DNA of 64,000 nt from Gp6-AA40 sp963772955 (lineage in GTDB: Bacteria; Acidobacteriota; Vicinamibacteria; Vicinamibacterales; UBA2999): contig CAVYZF010000023.1 of NCBI GenBank assembly GCA_963772955.1, forward strand, positions 124,001 through 188,000, given 5' to 3'. Positions 31,951-40,864 of the stretch are shown in pieces. The notes below the pieces were generated by a model, which was not told the DNA's origin, ran no database searches, and worked only from the letters and a program-made list of their open reading frames with translations. The first letter of the stretch is position 1. Each line of letters starts with the position of its first letter. The translations under genes were made by a program, and so were the position numbers.

Positions 31951-33891
31951 TCAGCGTGGCTGCGTCAACGTGTCGAGCAACGCCACTTCCCCCTTCTCGA
32001 CCCGTTCGACGGCGCGCAACAACGCGGGCCGAAGGTCCTTCGGATTCGAAATGGGTCCCTCGGCGTAGGCCCCCATGCTTCGAGCCATCTGCGCGAAGTC
32101 GATGTTGGGATCGCTGATGGTCGATCCAGTCAGACCGGCGTGCGCGACGGTCATGCCGCGCTGGCGACGATTGGCCATGCGTTGCAAATGCATGACCTCC
32201 TGGTGATACGCGCGGTTGTTCTGCATCACGAACAGCATCGGAATGCGGTGATGCGTGGCGGTCCAGAGCGCGCTGTTGACGTAGAGCATGTCGCCATCGG
32301 GCTGAAAGCGCACGCAAAAGCGCCCGTGCCTTTTGTGCGCCAGCGCGGCGCCGATGGCAATCGACAGCGAGCCACCGATACCGCCGCCATTGACCGCGCC
32401 CATCGTCCGATAGAACGTGTCCACGTTCCAGAGCCGGTTGGCGCCGCCGCCGACTGACACCCAATCCTTGTCCCTGATCACATCCCAGACTTCCAGAGCC
32501 AGCCGCTGCAACGTGATCGGGCTGGAGTCCCATCCATACGTGCATTCGATGCGGGCACGCTCGAGCGCTTCCGCCGACGCAGTTGCCAGTCGTTTGCCTC
32601 GCTCGTCCATCACACGACGGCGATCGGGTGTAATCAGCTTCTTGCACGCGTCGATGAGACTGGGCAGTGTGGCTTGTGGGTCGCCCGCAATGGACATCGA
32701 GACTTCCTGGAAGCGCTCGACCGTCTGGTAATTGCCCTTCATGTACAAGTCGTACGACGAGATGCTGATGACCTTCGCATCTGGCTTCGTGAGCGGAGTG
32801 GAACTCCGCACCTGCTGATCACGATAGCGATTGAGCCGGCCATACAAACCGTCTTCGTTCAGCGCCAGGATGACGTCCGCTGTACGCACGTTCCCGCCAC
32901 CGCTCAACGGATGCTGATTGGGCATGCCACGGCCGCCGCCCTGCACGGGTGCCTGCAGCGTCTCTGCAAGTTCCACCAGCAGACGCATGCCGTCCTCATT
33001 GCGCGCAACGTCACCGGCGATGATCAATGGACTCTCGGCAGCGACCAGCAACTTCGCCACTTCCGCCACCGCGCTGGAGTCACCGGCGGGAGGACTGGTG
33101 AGTGTCAGCTTCGGGATGTGCAGCTTCGATCGATCGCCGGCCGGGTTCTCCTGGAGCGTGGCATCGACGACGAGCACGACCGGTCCGCGCGGTTCGGTCA
33201 TGGCCATCTTGTAGGCGCGCACCGCCGACTCGGCGAAGTGCTGCAAGGACAAGGGCGTGTCGTCCCACTTCACCATGTCGCGAACGGCGCCGGCGGGATC
33301 GACGACCGAGTGCGGGCCCCAGTCGAACGCGGGCCGCCGCTCTTTGCCATCGAGAATGTTCGCGACCAGGATGTAGGTCGGCGTGTGCGCGGAGAAGGCG
33401 CCGAAGATGCCCATCATCGCGTGGTGCAGCCCTGATGGCGCGAACGTGATCACCGCCATCGGCTTGCCGGCGACCGCGTAGTAGCCGTTGGCGATGTTGA
33501 CTGCCGCCTGCTCGTGCGCGCAGGTCAACCACTCCGGCGACTTGTTGCCACCGTAGTTGATAAACGATTCGTGCAGGCCTCTGAAGCTCGACGCGGGGTT
33601 CGCGATGATGTATTCGAAGTCGAGCTTCTTGAGCACGTCGACCATGAAGTCGGAGCCCGGGTCGTCGACGGTCATGACGCCGGGCTCGTCAGGCAGAGGC
33701 GCGGTCTCGGGCGCGAGCGTCTGCGCAGCTTGTTCGGGCGTGAACGCGGCCCGTGGCTGAGCGGGAACGTGCGACTCTGCATCGATCGGCGCGACGCCTG
33801 GTACCGTCAGTGCCGCGGCGCCTGCTGCGCCCGCGGCAGCACCCTTGAGAAATCCACGGCGGTTCACCTGGGACTTCGCGTCGTTCGCCAT
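31951..33891 (-). CDS. Tat-exported thiamine-diphosphate-dependent enzyme (acetolactate synthase-like)
   Basis: A 646-aa enzyme with the three-domain layout of the POX/acetolactate synthase family. The N-terminus has a twin-arginine signal (NRRGFLKGAAAGAAGAAAL) instead of starting directly with the Pyr domain. The Pyr domain (~75-250) shows the activating Glu in CAHEQAAVNIANGYYAVAGK. A central domain follows (~275-420). The PP domain (~445-640) has GGSLSIAIGAALAHKR and the ThDP/Mg motif starting PDGDMLYVNSALW and ending at MQNNRAYHQE. Such enzymes decarboxylate 2-oxo acids and are normally cytoplasmic because ThDP is made there; Tat export of the folded holoenzyme solves this. It is first in an operon with cytochrome c, VOC and NHL proteins. 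Its substrate is unknown. Confidence 0.88.
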   Translation of the reverse strand: MANDAKSQVNRRGFLKGAAAGAAGAAALTVPGVAPIDAESHVPAQPRAAFTPEQAAQTLAPETAPLPDEPGVMTVDDPGSDFMVDVLKKLDFEYIIANPASSFRGLHESFINYGGNKSPEWLTCAHEQAAVNIANGYYAVAGKPMAVITFAPSGLHHAMMGIFGAFSAHTPTYILVANILDGKERRPAFDWGPHSVVDPAGAVRDMVKWDDTPLSLQHFAESAVRAYKMAMTEPRGPVVLVVDATLQENPAGDRSKLHIPKLTLTSPPAGDSSAVAEVAKLLVAAESPLIIAGDVARNEDGMRLLVELAETLQAPVQGGGRGMPNQHPLSGGGNVRTADVILALNEDGLYGRLNRYRDQQVRSSTPLTKPDAKVISISSYDLYMKGNYQTVERFQEVSMSIAGDPQATLPSLIDACKKLITPDRRRVMDERGKRLATASAEALERARIECTYGWDSSPITLQRLALEVWDVIRDKDWVSVGGGANRLWNVDTFYRTMGAVNGGGIGGSLSIAIGAALAHKRHGRFCVRFQPDGDMLYVNSALWTATHHRIPMLFVMQNNRAYHQEVMHLQRMANRRQRGMTVAHAGLTGSTISDPNIDFAQMARSMGAYAEGPISNPKDLRPALLRAVERVEKGEVALLDTLTQPR

Positions 33892-33911
33892 GCAGTCTCC
33901 GCTCTTGGTGT

Positions 33912-33946
<35 letters not shown>

Positions 33947-33996
33947 GCACACTGCGCCCGCCGCTCAACCCGCGGCGAAGGTTACCAGACTTCTCC

Positions 33997-34059
33997 TGAA
34001 CCCCGAACCCTGAACCCCGGATCCCGGATCCCGGACCCCGGATCCCGGATCCCGAATCA
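33997..34059. repeat. Tandem heptamer array (TGAACCC / CGGATCC type), nine units in register
   Basis: Nine consecutive 7-base units with no break of register: TGAACCC, CGAACCC, TGAACCC, CGGATCC, CGGATCC, CGGACCC, CGGATCC, CGGATCC and CGAATCA. It ends 46 bases before the PadR start codon. The units drift gradually from one type to the other, as if by slippage plus point mutation. Confidence 0.85.
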
Positions 34060-34105
34060 CGGCGCCTCTTGCCGCGTGACGTCCCTGCCTGTAGCATATG
34101 TGGCT

Positions 34106-34459
34106 ATGCCATCTATTGAGCGGCGCATTCTCGATCGCGAGCTGAAGAAGGGATCGGCGGAGTTGATCATCCTGTCGATTCTCGAAGCGCGTGCACGTCA
34201 CGGCTACGAGATCAGCAAACTGATCGAGCAACGCTCGAACGGAACGCTCAAGTTCCACATCGCGTCTCTCTATCCGCTCCTCTATCGCCTGGAGGAACGC
34301 GGCTGGCTTCAGGGCCGATGGGTCGAGAAAGCCGGACAACGGCGGCGCCGCTTCTACAGCCTGACCGCCGCCGGGAAGAAAGTCCTGGCCAACCAGCGCA
34401 GCACATGGAAGGCCTTCGTCGAAGCGATGGGCCTCATCACCGGAGTGGACCATGCCTGA
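34106..34459 (+). CDS. PadR-family transcriptional regulator
   Basis: A 117-aa regulator with the PadR winged helix: SAELIILSILEARARHGYEI, then FHIASLYPLLYRLEERGW and the wing in RRRFYSLTAAGKKVLA. The ATG at 34106 starts the conserved region; the open frame extends ten codons further to 34076. It overlaps the permease gene by 8 bp, a standard arrangement in acidobacteria, where PadR proteins control ADOP-type permeases. It is divergent from the ThDP-enzyme operon across the two heptamer arrays. The ligand is unknown. Confidence 0.92.
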   Translation: MPSIERRILDRELKKGSAELIILSILEARARHGYEISKLIEQRSNGTLKFHIASLYPLLYRLEERGWLQGRWVEKAGQRRRRFYSLTAAGKKVLANQRSTWKAFVEAMGLITGVDHA

Positions 34460-36750
34460 GTGGACTGCCGACCTGCGCGCTCGTCTCTCCGGCCTCGGAC
34501 TGACGGCTGCGCGCGAAGCCGAGATCATCGAGGAGCTTTCGCAACATCTCGACGATCGCTACGAGGAGCTTCGGGCATCGGGTTCCTCCGACGCCGACGC
34601 GCGTCGCCTCGCCCTGGAAGAACTGAGCGAGCGAGAAGAGCTCCCCACCCGCGGTCGCAGAGGCCACCTACGTCTCGTGGAATACGTTCACATTGATCGG
34701 GCAGCGAGTGGAGCTGGGTCGCGACTTCACAGACGCGGACGATCGAAGCGGCGCGCCACCGGTCGTGATGCTCAGCGCCAATCTGTGGCGCAGTCGCTAT
34801 GGCGCCGACAGCGCGGTGCTCGGAAGCACGGTCCGCGTCAATGGCGTGCCATCAACCATCATTGGCGTCATGCCGCCAGACGTTGGATTCCCGGATCGCT
34901 CCGCGATCTGGCTGCCAATCTCGGCGTTGCCTGCGGCGCAGCGGACATCACGGAACGCCCGCATCTTCGACGGTCTCGGGAGGTTGCGTCCCGGCGTCAC
35001 GATTGATCAGGCCATCGATGAACTGACGGGCATCACCGCCTCCCTGGCTGCGCGTTATCCGGATACGAACGCCAGGATCGTTCCTCGCGTGACGACGTTC
35101 GGCATCGCGGCTCAGTTTGTCGCGGTGACGTATGCGTTGCTCGGTGCGGTTGGCTTCGTGCTGCTGATCGCCTGCGCGAACGTCGCGAATCTGTTGCTGG
35201 CGCGCTCGGCCGATCGCGCGCGTGACGTCACACTCCGGCTCGCCCTGGGTGCCAGCCGTTGGCGAATCGTCCGTCAGTTGCTGGTCGAAGGGCTGCTGCT
35301 CGCAACGGCGGGTGGCCTCTGCGGATTCGCACTTGCCCAGCCCGGCCTTCAGCTGCTTCGGAATCTTCCAGCCGAATCTGCGCCGCCATCGTGGGTGCAG
35401 TTCACGATGGACCCGAGAGTCTTTGCCTATGTCATTGCTCTGTGTGTCGGCAGCGCGCTCGTGTGCAGCCTGCTTCCCGCATGGCAGGTGTCTCGACCCG
35501 CTCTTGTTGCGACGATGAACGACGCGGCACGCAGCAGCACCGGAGGGCGAAGTCGGCGCCGGTGGATGGGCACACTTGTCGTCGCCCAGGTCGCCCTGGC
35601 TCTCGTGCTCCTGACCGGAGCCGCCCTGATGATGCAGAACCTGCTCGGTCAGTTGCGCATCGACGTCGGTGTGGACACAGGTAGTCTCACGACGATGGCG
35701 TTCAACCTTCGGCAACGGGACTATGACGCGGGGCAGCGCTTGCGTCTTTTCGGTCAGCTCGAGGAAAGGTTGTCGTCGAGCTCGGGAATCAGCGCGGCGC
35801 TGGTCAGCAATGCGCCCCTCCAGGGCGCCGTGGTACGACGACTTCGCATCGAAGGCCAGCCAGCTGCCGAGCCCGGCGCTCTTCCCGTTGTGTCGGCGAT
35901 CGAGATCGGTCAGCGCTACTTCGATGTCGTCGGCGCGTCAGTGATTGCTGGGCGTCAGTTGACTGGAGACGATGGCCGTCCGGGCTCTGACGGCGTTGTC
36001 GTCAACGAGCGATTTGCCAGTATGCATTTCCAGGATGGATCGGCGATTGGAAAGCGAATCACCTTGCTCGACCAGCGTGCGCCGGCAAACACGACCGACG
36101 AGGCACACTGGATGACGATCGTTGGCATCGTGAGCAACATCCGGCAGCGTCGCCCGCCTTCCAACGAGTTCGATCCGATCGTCTACCAGTCGTACGAATC
36201 GACGGTGCCGCAGGCGATGGAGATCATCGCGCGTTCCCCGTTAGGCCCGAGTGCCGCAGCGGCCTTCGCGGCCGCACAGGTGCGTGCCATCGACGCTGAC
36301 CTCCCGATCGCGCCAGCCATCACTGTTGATGATGCCTTGACGCAGCAGCTCTGGCCGCAACGGCTGTTCGGGTCGATGTTCGCGGCGTTCGCATCGATCG
36401 CGATGCTGCTGGCCACGTGCGGTCTGTATGGCGTGACGTCGTATGCGGTCTCTCGACGGACGCGCGAGATTGGCGTTCGCGTCGCGCTCGGAGCCGACAC
36501 GCGCGCCGTATGGTGGGCAATCGCCGGCACGACGCTTCGACAACTTGTGATCGGTCTTGCGATTGGAACAGCCGGCGCGGCAGCAGTCGCGACCTTCCTG
36601 CCGGCGATGCTCGTCGGGACCGGTGGAGCACATGTGCCCGCGTTCGTCGGTGTGGCGATCGTGTTGATTGCGGCCGGCCTCCTGGCGAGTGCGCTGCCGG
36701 CGCGGCGAGCGCTCCGTCTCGATCCGACGATTGCGCTTCAGGCCGAGTGA
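34452..36750 (+). pseudogene. ADOP-type ABC permease (FtsX/MacB-like), internally deleted and frameshifted
   Basis: The N-terminal permease-prefix domain (~60 aa, WTADLRARLSGLGLT and EIIEELSQHLDDRYEEL) is read from ATG 34452. At about 34640-34660 the meaningful sequence jumps frame and enters the middle of the periplasmic MacB core (TYVSWNTFTLIGQRVELGRDF). The first membrane helix and the start of the core, about 200 or more residues in relatives, are missing. From there the gene is normal to 36750: an FtsX domain with four helices (YALLGAVGFVLLIACANVANLLLA), a second core and a second FtsX domain (FAAFASIAMLLATCGLYGVTSYA). A downstream TTG at 34693 could express the remainder. Without the first helix, correct topology is unlikely. 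Confidence 0.8.
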
Positions 36751-37565
36751 AGCAGTTGCGCCGGTGGCGCGGCCAGTTGATAGAAGCCCCCTGCTGACGA
36801 TGTCGCGAAGCCTTCTGCGACGAGCGCGCGGTTGCCACGTCCGGCCTCGGGCCTCGACAAGCCCGTGACGCGCGCGAGCTCACCTGGAATCGTCATCCCT
36901 GCGCCCGCGAGAAAGCAGCGCGCGATCTCTCGCAGCGCGAGATCGCGATCACCGCGCCTGAGCAGCGCATCTGGAAATCGACCGAGACCGAGCGTCCAGA
37001 GGTACGTAAACTTCGGAAGGTAGACCGCCTCGCTTGGCACAACGATCATCGCCGCCTGCAGTTCGTCGATCGCACGCGTGAAGGCCGTCCGATCAGTGAG
37101 CCCGGATTCCTTCCGCAGGTCCGACGAGGCCATCTCCCATTCCTTCCTCAACACCTTGAGCACGGCGCGCGCGTTTACGCTCAGGCGCGTTCGCTCCTCA
37201 GACGGGCGCACACCCCAGATGGCGTAGAAGTGCGGCACCATGCGCGGCGCGATGAACATTGCCTTTCCGCGCGCGAGCTTGCCGTAATACAGCTTGCCGT
37301 GACGGACCATCTGATCCTTCAGCGTCCACGCCAGCGATGTCTCGGGATCCTTCTGCACGTGACGCGGCAGCACTGCGTCGCGACGTCCGCACACGGCCAC
37401 GTACAACGACGGTCCCGGCCGTCGCGAGTCGGTCAGGCAGGCGGCGAATCCGACCTGCTCGACGAAACGCTCAGCCTCGGGAACTGTTCCGACACAACGT
37501 GTCGCTTCGCGACGCCAGCGAGCGTCGCGGTAGTCTTCAATCTCCGCAGGGATCTGTGCTCTCAC
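36738..37565 (-). CDS. AlkZ-related winged-helix protein
   Basis: A 275-aa protein resembling the family annotated as AlkZ-related, distant to DNA glycosylases with repeated winged-helix units. Characteristic stretches are FVEQVGFAACLTDSRRPGPSLY, PETSLAWTLKDQMV, GKLYYGKLARGKAMFIAP and a later helix-turn-helix-like SSDLRKESGLTDRTAFTRAI. The start is a GTG at 37563-37565, overlapping the stop of the upstream serine-hydrolase gene by 4 bp; a longer frame to 37700 runs through that gene. It ends by overlapping the permease end by 13 bp tail-to-tail. A DNA repair function is suggested only by the distant family. Confidence 0.65.
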   Translation of the reverse strand: MRAQIPAEIEDYRDARWRREATRCVGTVPEAERFVEQVGFAACLTDSRRPGPSLYVAVCGRRDAVLPRHVQKDPETSLAWTLKDQMVRHGKLYYGKLARGKAMFIAPRMVPHFYAIWGVRPSEERTRLSVNARAVLKVLRKEWEMASSDLRKESGLTDRTAFTRAIDELQAAMIVVPSEAVYLPKFTYLWTLGLGRFPDALLRRGDRDLALREIARCFLAGAGMTIPGELARVTGLSRPEAGRGNRALVAEGFATSSAGGFYQLAAPPAQLLHSA

Positions 37566-38782
37566 GATGTCGCGATCTGGTGAACGGTAGCGATCGCGCT
37601 CCACGCGCCAAGACCGATTCCGCGTGCCATCTGATGCAGCTCGAGCATGTTGTGTGAGAGAAAGAGTGCGACCGAGCGGTCGTTCGGATCGGCCTGCCAC
37701 CAGCCGCCGTACGCGCCCGGCCAGCCAATCGTACCAACACCTCCACGACCGCGAAGCGGATCCGCCGTGTCTGGTTCCATCACGACAGCAACACCCATCC
37801 CGTAACCATGTCCCGCCGCGAAGATGGGACGACCAAACATGCGGGTGTTCGCGCGCTGCTCTGGCGTGAGCTGGTTCGACGTCATCATCGAGAGCGTATC
37901 GGCGCTGAGCAAACGCGCACCGTCGCGGGTATCGCCGATCAACATTCGTGCGAATGTCAGGTAGTCATCGAGCGTCGACCACAGACCCTGTCCGCCTGAC
38001 TCGAATGTCATGTCGTCCGGACGTTCATCCAGCGCATGACGACCTGGTGCCGCTGTCAATGGCGCCAGACGACCATCGCCATCGAAGCCGCACAGTCCCG
38101 CGCGACGATCGCGCTTCTCATGCGGCACGAAGAAACCGCTGTCGTGCATCGCGAGCGGTGTGAAGATTCGTCGCTGCAGCACCTCACCGAAGGACGTGCC
38201 CTCGATCCGAGCGATCAGAAATCCGAGGAGATCTGTCGAAAGGCTATAGTGAAAGCCGGCACCTGGTTGATCGATCAAAGGCAATGTGCCGAGGCGCGCG
38301 ATCCATTCATCGGGCGTGAGGGCGTTGTCGATCTGCGTGCCGAGTGTTTCTGCGTGCGCGCGAGCGATCGGGCCACGATGAAAGTCGCCATACGTGAGAC
38401 CGGAGCGATGCGTCAGCAGATCGCGAAACGTGATCGGACGCGCGGCCGCATCAGTCTCGTCGAGCGAACCGTCTGGATCGCGCAGCACGCGCATGCGCGC
38501 GAGCTCGGGCGCGCGACTCGAGATCGGATCGTCCAGGGCGAATCGTCCCTCGTCGAGCAGCATCAGCGCCGCGACCGTCGTCACTGGCTTCGTCATCGAT
38601 GCGATCCGGAAGATCGTGTCGCGCTCCACCGGCATCCCAGTCGTGAGGTCGCGTGTTCCGACTGCTGTGACCTGGACGGCCTCGCCGTTCCTCCAGATGA
38701 GCGCGGCCGCCCCAGCCAACTCGCCGGCGGCTGTGTACCTCGAGAGAGCGTCTTCCAACGTATTCTTACGCGATGTCCCCAT
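37562..38782 (-). CDS. Serine hydrolase of the class C beta-lactamase / esterase family
   Basis: A 406-aa cytoplasmic protein without a signal peptide. The nucleophile motif SxxK is present as SMTK (~62-65) in FRIASMTKPVTTVAAL. The second motif reads YSLST instead of the usual YSN. A late GWPGAYGG region stands where the KTG-like triad is expected. LLTHRSGLTYG and YGMGVAVV are typical of EstB-like esterases. Hydrolysis of small esters or amides is more likely than antibiotic resistance because the protein is not exported. It is coupled to the AlkZ-related gene and divergent from a TetR regulator across 44 bp, suggesting TetR control. Confidence 0.88.
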   Translation of the reverse strand: MGTSRKNTLEDALSRYTAAGELAGAAALIWRNGEAVQVTAVGTRDLTTGMPVERDTIFRIASMTKPVTTVAALMLLDEGRFALDDPISSRAPELARMRVLRDPDGSLDETDAAARPITFRDLLTHRSGLTYGDFHRGPIARAHAETLGTQIDNALTPDEWIARLGTLPLIDQPGAGFHYSLSTDLLGFLIARIEGTSFGEVLQRRIFTPLAMHDSGFFVPHEKRDRRAGLCGFDGDGRLAPLTAAPGRHALDERPDDMTFESGGQGLWSTLDDYLTFARMLIGDTRDGARLLSADTLSMMTSNQLTPEQRANTRMFGRPIFAAGHGYGMGVAVVMEPDTADPLRGRGGVGTIGWPGAYGGWWQADPNDRSVALFLSHNMLELHQMARGIGLGAWSAIATVHQIATS

Positions 38783-38790
38783 ATTTCGTA

Positions 38791-38823
38791 TTGAGTTTAT
38801 AAAATAAATGTACTATATTACAT
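38791..38823 (+). promoter_or_regulatory. tetR promoter with overlapping palindrome; leaderless start
   Basis: TTGAGT (38791-38796), a 17-base spacer and TATATT (38814-38819) form a good sigma-70 type promoter in an AT-rich patch. The predicted transcription start, six to seven bases after the -10, falls at or next to the ATG at 38827, so the message would be leaderless. The inverted repeat ATGTA-N6-TACAT (38808-38823) overlaps the -10 and is a likely operator for TetR itself. Confidence 0.6.
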
Positions 38824-38826
38824 GCG

Positions 38827-39420
38827 ATGTCAAGCCGACAACCGTCGCTTCGCCGCCAGCCGAAAGGGGACAAGCGCGAGCGAACGAGGGCGGCGTTGCT
38901 TGAGGCCGCAAGGGGGCTGGTTCGCGAGAAGGGCTACGAGCGAACGACGATCGACGAAGTGGCGAAGCGCGCGGGCATGACCACCGGGGCCATCTACGGG
39001 AACTTCAAGAATCGCGACGAGCTGTTCATCGCGCTTGGGCAGACCTACTGGGCGCCGGTTCGCCCGAAGATCAAACCGGACGCGACGTTTGCTGATGCGA
39101 TGCGCGCGCTCGCGAAAGCGACGCTGGCGGCTGTCGACGAACGCAGGCCGGTCGCTGTCGGACGACTCACCGGGCTTGCGTATACGCTGAAGAACCGCGA
39201 GCTGCGTTCGCGCGTGTACGAGGTGACGAAGAGCAGTTATGAGTTCGGAGCCGAGTGGCTGCGCACGTTCGAGCCAGGTCAGCTCCCAATGAAACCAGAA
39301 CATCTCGTGTGCGTTCTCCATGCGCTGATCGAGGGACTCGTGATGCAGCGCATCCTTACGCCGGAGCTGTGTCCCGACGAGGTGTTCTACAGCGCGTTCG
39401 ATGCGCTTGCGACGGAATGA
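38827..39420 (+). CDS. TetR-family transcriptional regulator
   Basis: A 197-aa repressor. The N-terminal DNA-binding domain is clear: RERTRAALLEAARGLVREKG, YERTTIDEVAKRAGMTTGAIYGNFKNRDEL (~17-70). The C-terminal helical ligand domain has FADAMRALAKATLAAVDERR and FGAEWLRTFEPGQLP. It is divergent from the serine hydrolase and AlkZ-related pair, with a shared 44-bp region carrying a promoter and palindrome. The simplest model is autorepression and control of the hydrolase operon in response to a small hydrophobic ligand. A terminator-like hairpin follows the stop. Confidence 0.93.
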   Translation: MSSRQPSLRRQPKGDKRERTRAALLEAARGLVREKGYERTTIDEVAKRAGMTTGAIYGNFKNRDELFIALGQTYWAPVRPKIKPDATFADAMRALAKATLAAVDERRPVAVGRLTGLAYTLKNRELRSRVYEVTKSSYEFGAEWLRTFEPGQLPMKPEHLVCVLHALIEGLVMQRILTPELCPDEVFYSAFDALATE

Positions 39421-39425
39421 CGTGC

Positions 39426-39452
39426 GCGAGCCATTCAGCGAATGGAGCTCGC
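39426..39452 (+). terminator. Hairpin after tetR
   Basis: GCGAGCCATTC (39426-39436) pairs with GAATGG (39440-39445) and CTCGC (39448-39452), with a three-base loop and a two-base bulge, six bases after the TGA stop. A short ATTTG follows. It resembles an intrinsic terminator with a weak T-tract. Confidence 0.5.
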
Positions 39453-39505
39453 ATTTGCACGCGCGTTCTGATGTTTGGTCGTACTGCTCCTTCAGACTTT
39501 GCCCA

Positions 39506-39709
39506 CTACGTCCGATCGCGTCCGAGCATGGTAAGGCTGATTAGCCGCGAGACGACGAGCGCGATGTACATCACGCCAGCGAACGACTCCAGCATGACAA
39601 GCGCACGAGCCATTCCGGTCACCGGCAGGATGTCGTTCAGGCCCACGCTCGAGAGCACGGCGACGCTGAGAAAAAGAAGCTCCATCCAGGAGCGCGTCAG
39701 ATCCGAGAA
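39506..39709 (-). pseudogene. Two-helix ion-channel C-terminal fragment
   Basis: An open frame bounded by TGA at 39710-39712 and ending with TAG at 39506-39508. It translates to the pore and last helix of a two-TM potassium-channel-like (Ion_trans_2) protein. Features are WMELLFLSVAVLSSVGLND, where the selectivity filter TVGYGD has become SSVGLND, then a helix SFAGVMYIALVVSRLI. The first helix and any N-terminal domain are missing; an ATG at 39683-39685 could start only 59 residues. It lies convergent with tetR. Best read as a relic, although a short membrane peptide cannot be excluded. Confidence 0.6.
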
Positions 39710-39935
39710 TCAGCTCGGCAATTCGATGACATCGCCCGGGATTTTCCGCGCGCCTTCCCGAGTGCGTCGGGTCGTGTATACGACATACTAGCGAGCACAC
39801 GACAAGCCACACCCAATGGCGCTTGCCGACGGCGAGCTCGACTCGTCTCTGGGGGGAACCTGGTTCGAATGCACGTAGGCGTGTCGCTGCGTAGAGCGCC
39901 AGCGTCGGCCACGCCGTAACCACAGCGAGGCGGCC

Positions 39936-40847
39936 ATGCGTATTGAGGGTCAACGCAGGTCCAGCAACTTCGAAGATCGCGGCACCGGTCGCCGTGGCGG
40001 GGGCGGTGTCCCGATTCAGGCGCTCGTCTCTCTCGTGAGCCTTCTCGGATTCAAGGGCACCCTCTTCGCAGGGGCCGTGCTCGCGATAGGCTTTTTCGTG
40101 ATGCCTGCGGGGCTCAAGCAGGAGATCCTAGGAGCTCTGACGGGCGGTGGCCAGGGAGCGCTTTCGACGCCAGGCGCGGGCAGCGTGTGCGACGCGTCGG
40201 AGGCGAACGGCGCCGCGTGCGATTTCTCCCTCGTCGTCCTCGCGTCGACCGAGGACGTGTGGACGCAGCAATTCGAACGCCGGGCGCTGCCGAACTACGG
40301 CAGTTCTCCGGGCGCCTACCGACATCCCACCCTCGTCGTATTTGCCAATAGCGTGTCCACCGGCGGATGCGGCGACGCGACCTCCGACGTCGGCCCATTC
40401 TATTGCCCGGGGGATCAGAGGCTCTACATCGATCCGAGCTTCTACAGCGTCATGGAACAGCGCCTGCGCGCGCCCGGCGACTTCGCCCAGGCGTATGTGA
40501 TCGCACACGAGGTCGGTCACCACGTTCAAAGCCTGATCGGCTCCAGCAGGCTGGAAACGAGAGGCGACACCTCGAATCAGAACTCGGTGCGCGTCGAGCT
40601 GCAGGCGGATTGCCTTGCCGGTGTCTGGGGTCACACGGCGCGCGCGTCGCTCCAGGTCACGGACCACGATCTGGGCGAAGCGCTCACCGCCGCCCACGCG
40701 ATCGGCGACGACACCCTCGGCCATTCCGACGAGAGGACGTTCACGCACGGCTCGAGCGAACAGCGCACGCGATGGTTCCGCCGCGGTTTCGACAGCGGCG
40801 ATGCCCGCCAGTGCGACACGTTTGCAGTTCAGAGCTCTCAGCTCTGA
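39936..40847 (+). CDS. ypfJ: Neutral zinc metallopeptidase, YpfJ family
   Basis: A 303-aa membrane-anchored protein of the putative neutral zinc metallopeptidase family. A short arginine- and glycine-rich cytosolic segment (RRSSNFEDRGTG) is followed by one membrane helix at ~27-55 (FKGTLFAGAVLAIGFFVMP). The catalytic domain contains FYCPGDQRLYIDPSFY and the zinc site IAHEVGHHVQ (HExxH plus an extra His). ELQADCLAGVWGH supplies the third ligand region and ERTFTHGSSEQRTRWF closes the fold. Length and motif order match E. coli YpfJ (about 290 aa). The biological substrate is not known for the family. It stands alone and is convergent with the next gene. Confidence 0.93.
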   Translation: MRIEGQRRSSNFEDRGTGRRGGGGVPIQALVSLVSLLGFKGTLFAGAVLAIGFFVMPAGLKQEILGALTGGGQGALSTPGAGSVCDASEANGAACDFSLVVLASTEDVWTQQFERRALPNYGSSPGAYRHPTLVVFANSVSTGGCGDATSDVGPFYCPGDQRLYIDPSFYSVMEQRLRAPGDFAQAYVIAHEVGHHVQSLIGSSRLETRGDTSNQNSVRVELQADCLAGVWGHTARASLQVTDHDLGEALTAAHAIGDDTLGHSDERTFTHGSSEQRTRWFRRGFDSGDARQCDTFAVQSSQL

Positions 40848-40864
40848 GGGGCGAGTGGGATGCC

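Noticed and set aside
37562..38782. Antibiotic-resistance beta-lactamase
   Set aside because: No signal peptide, and the YSN motif is altered to YSL; it fits the cytoplasmic esterase branch better.
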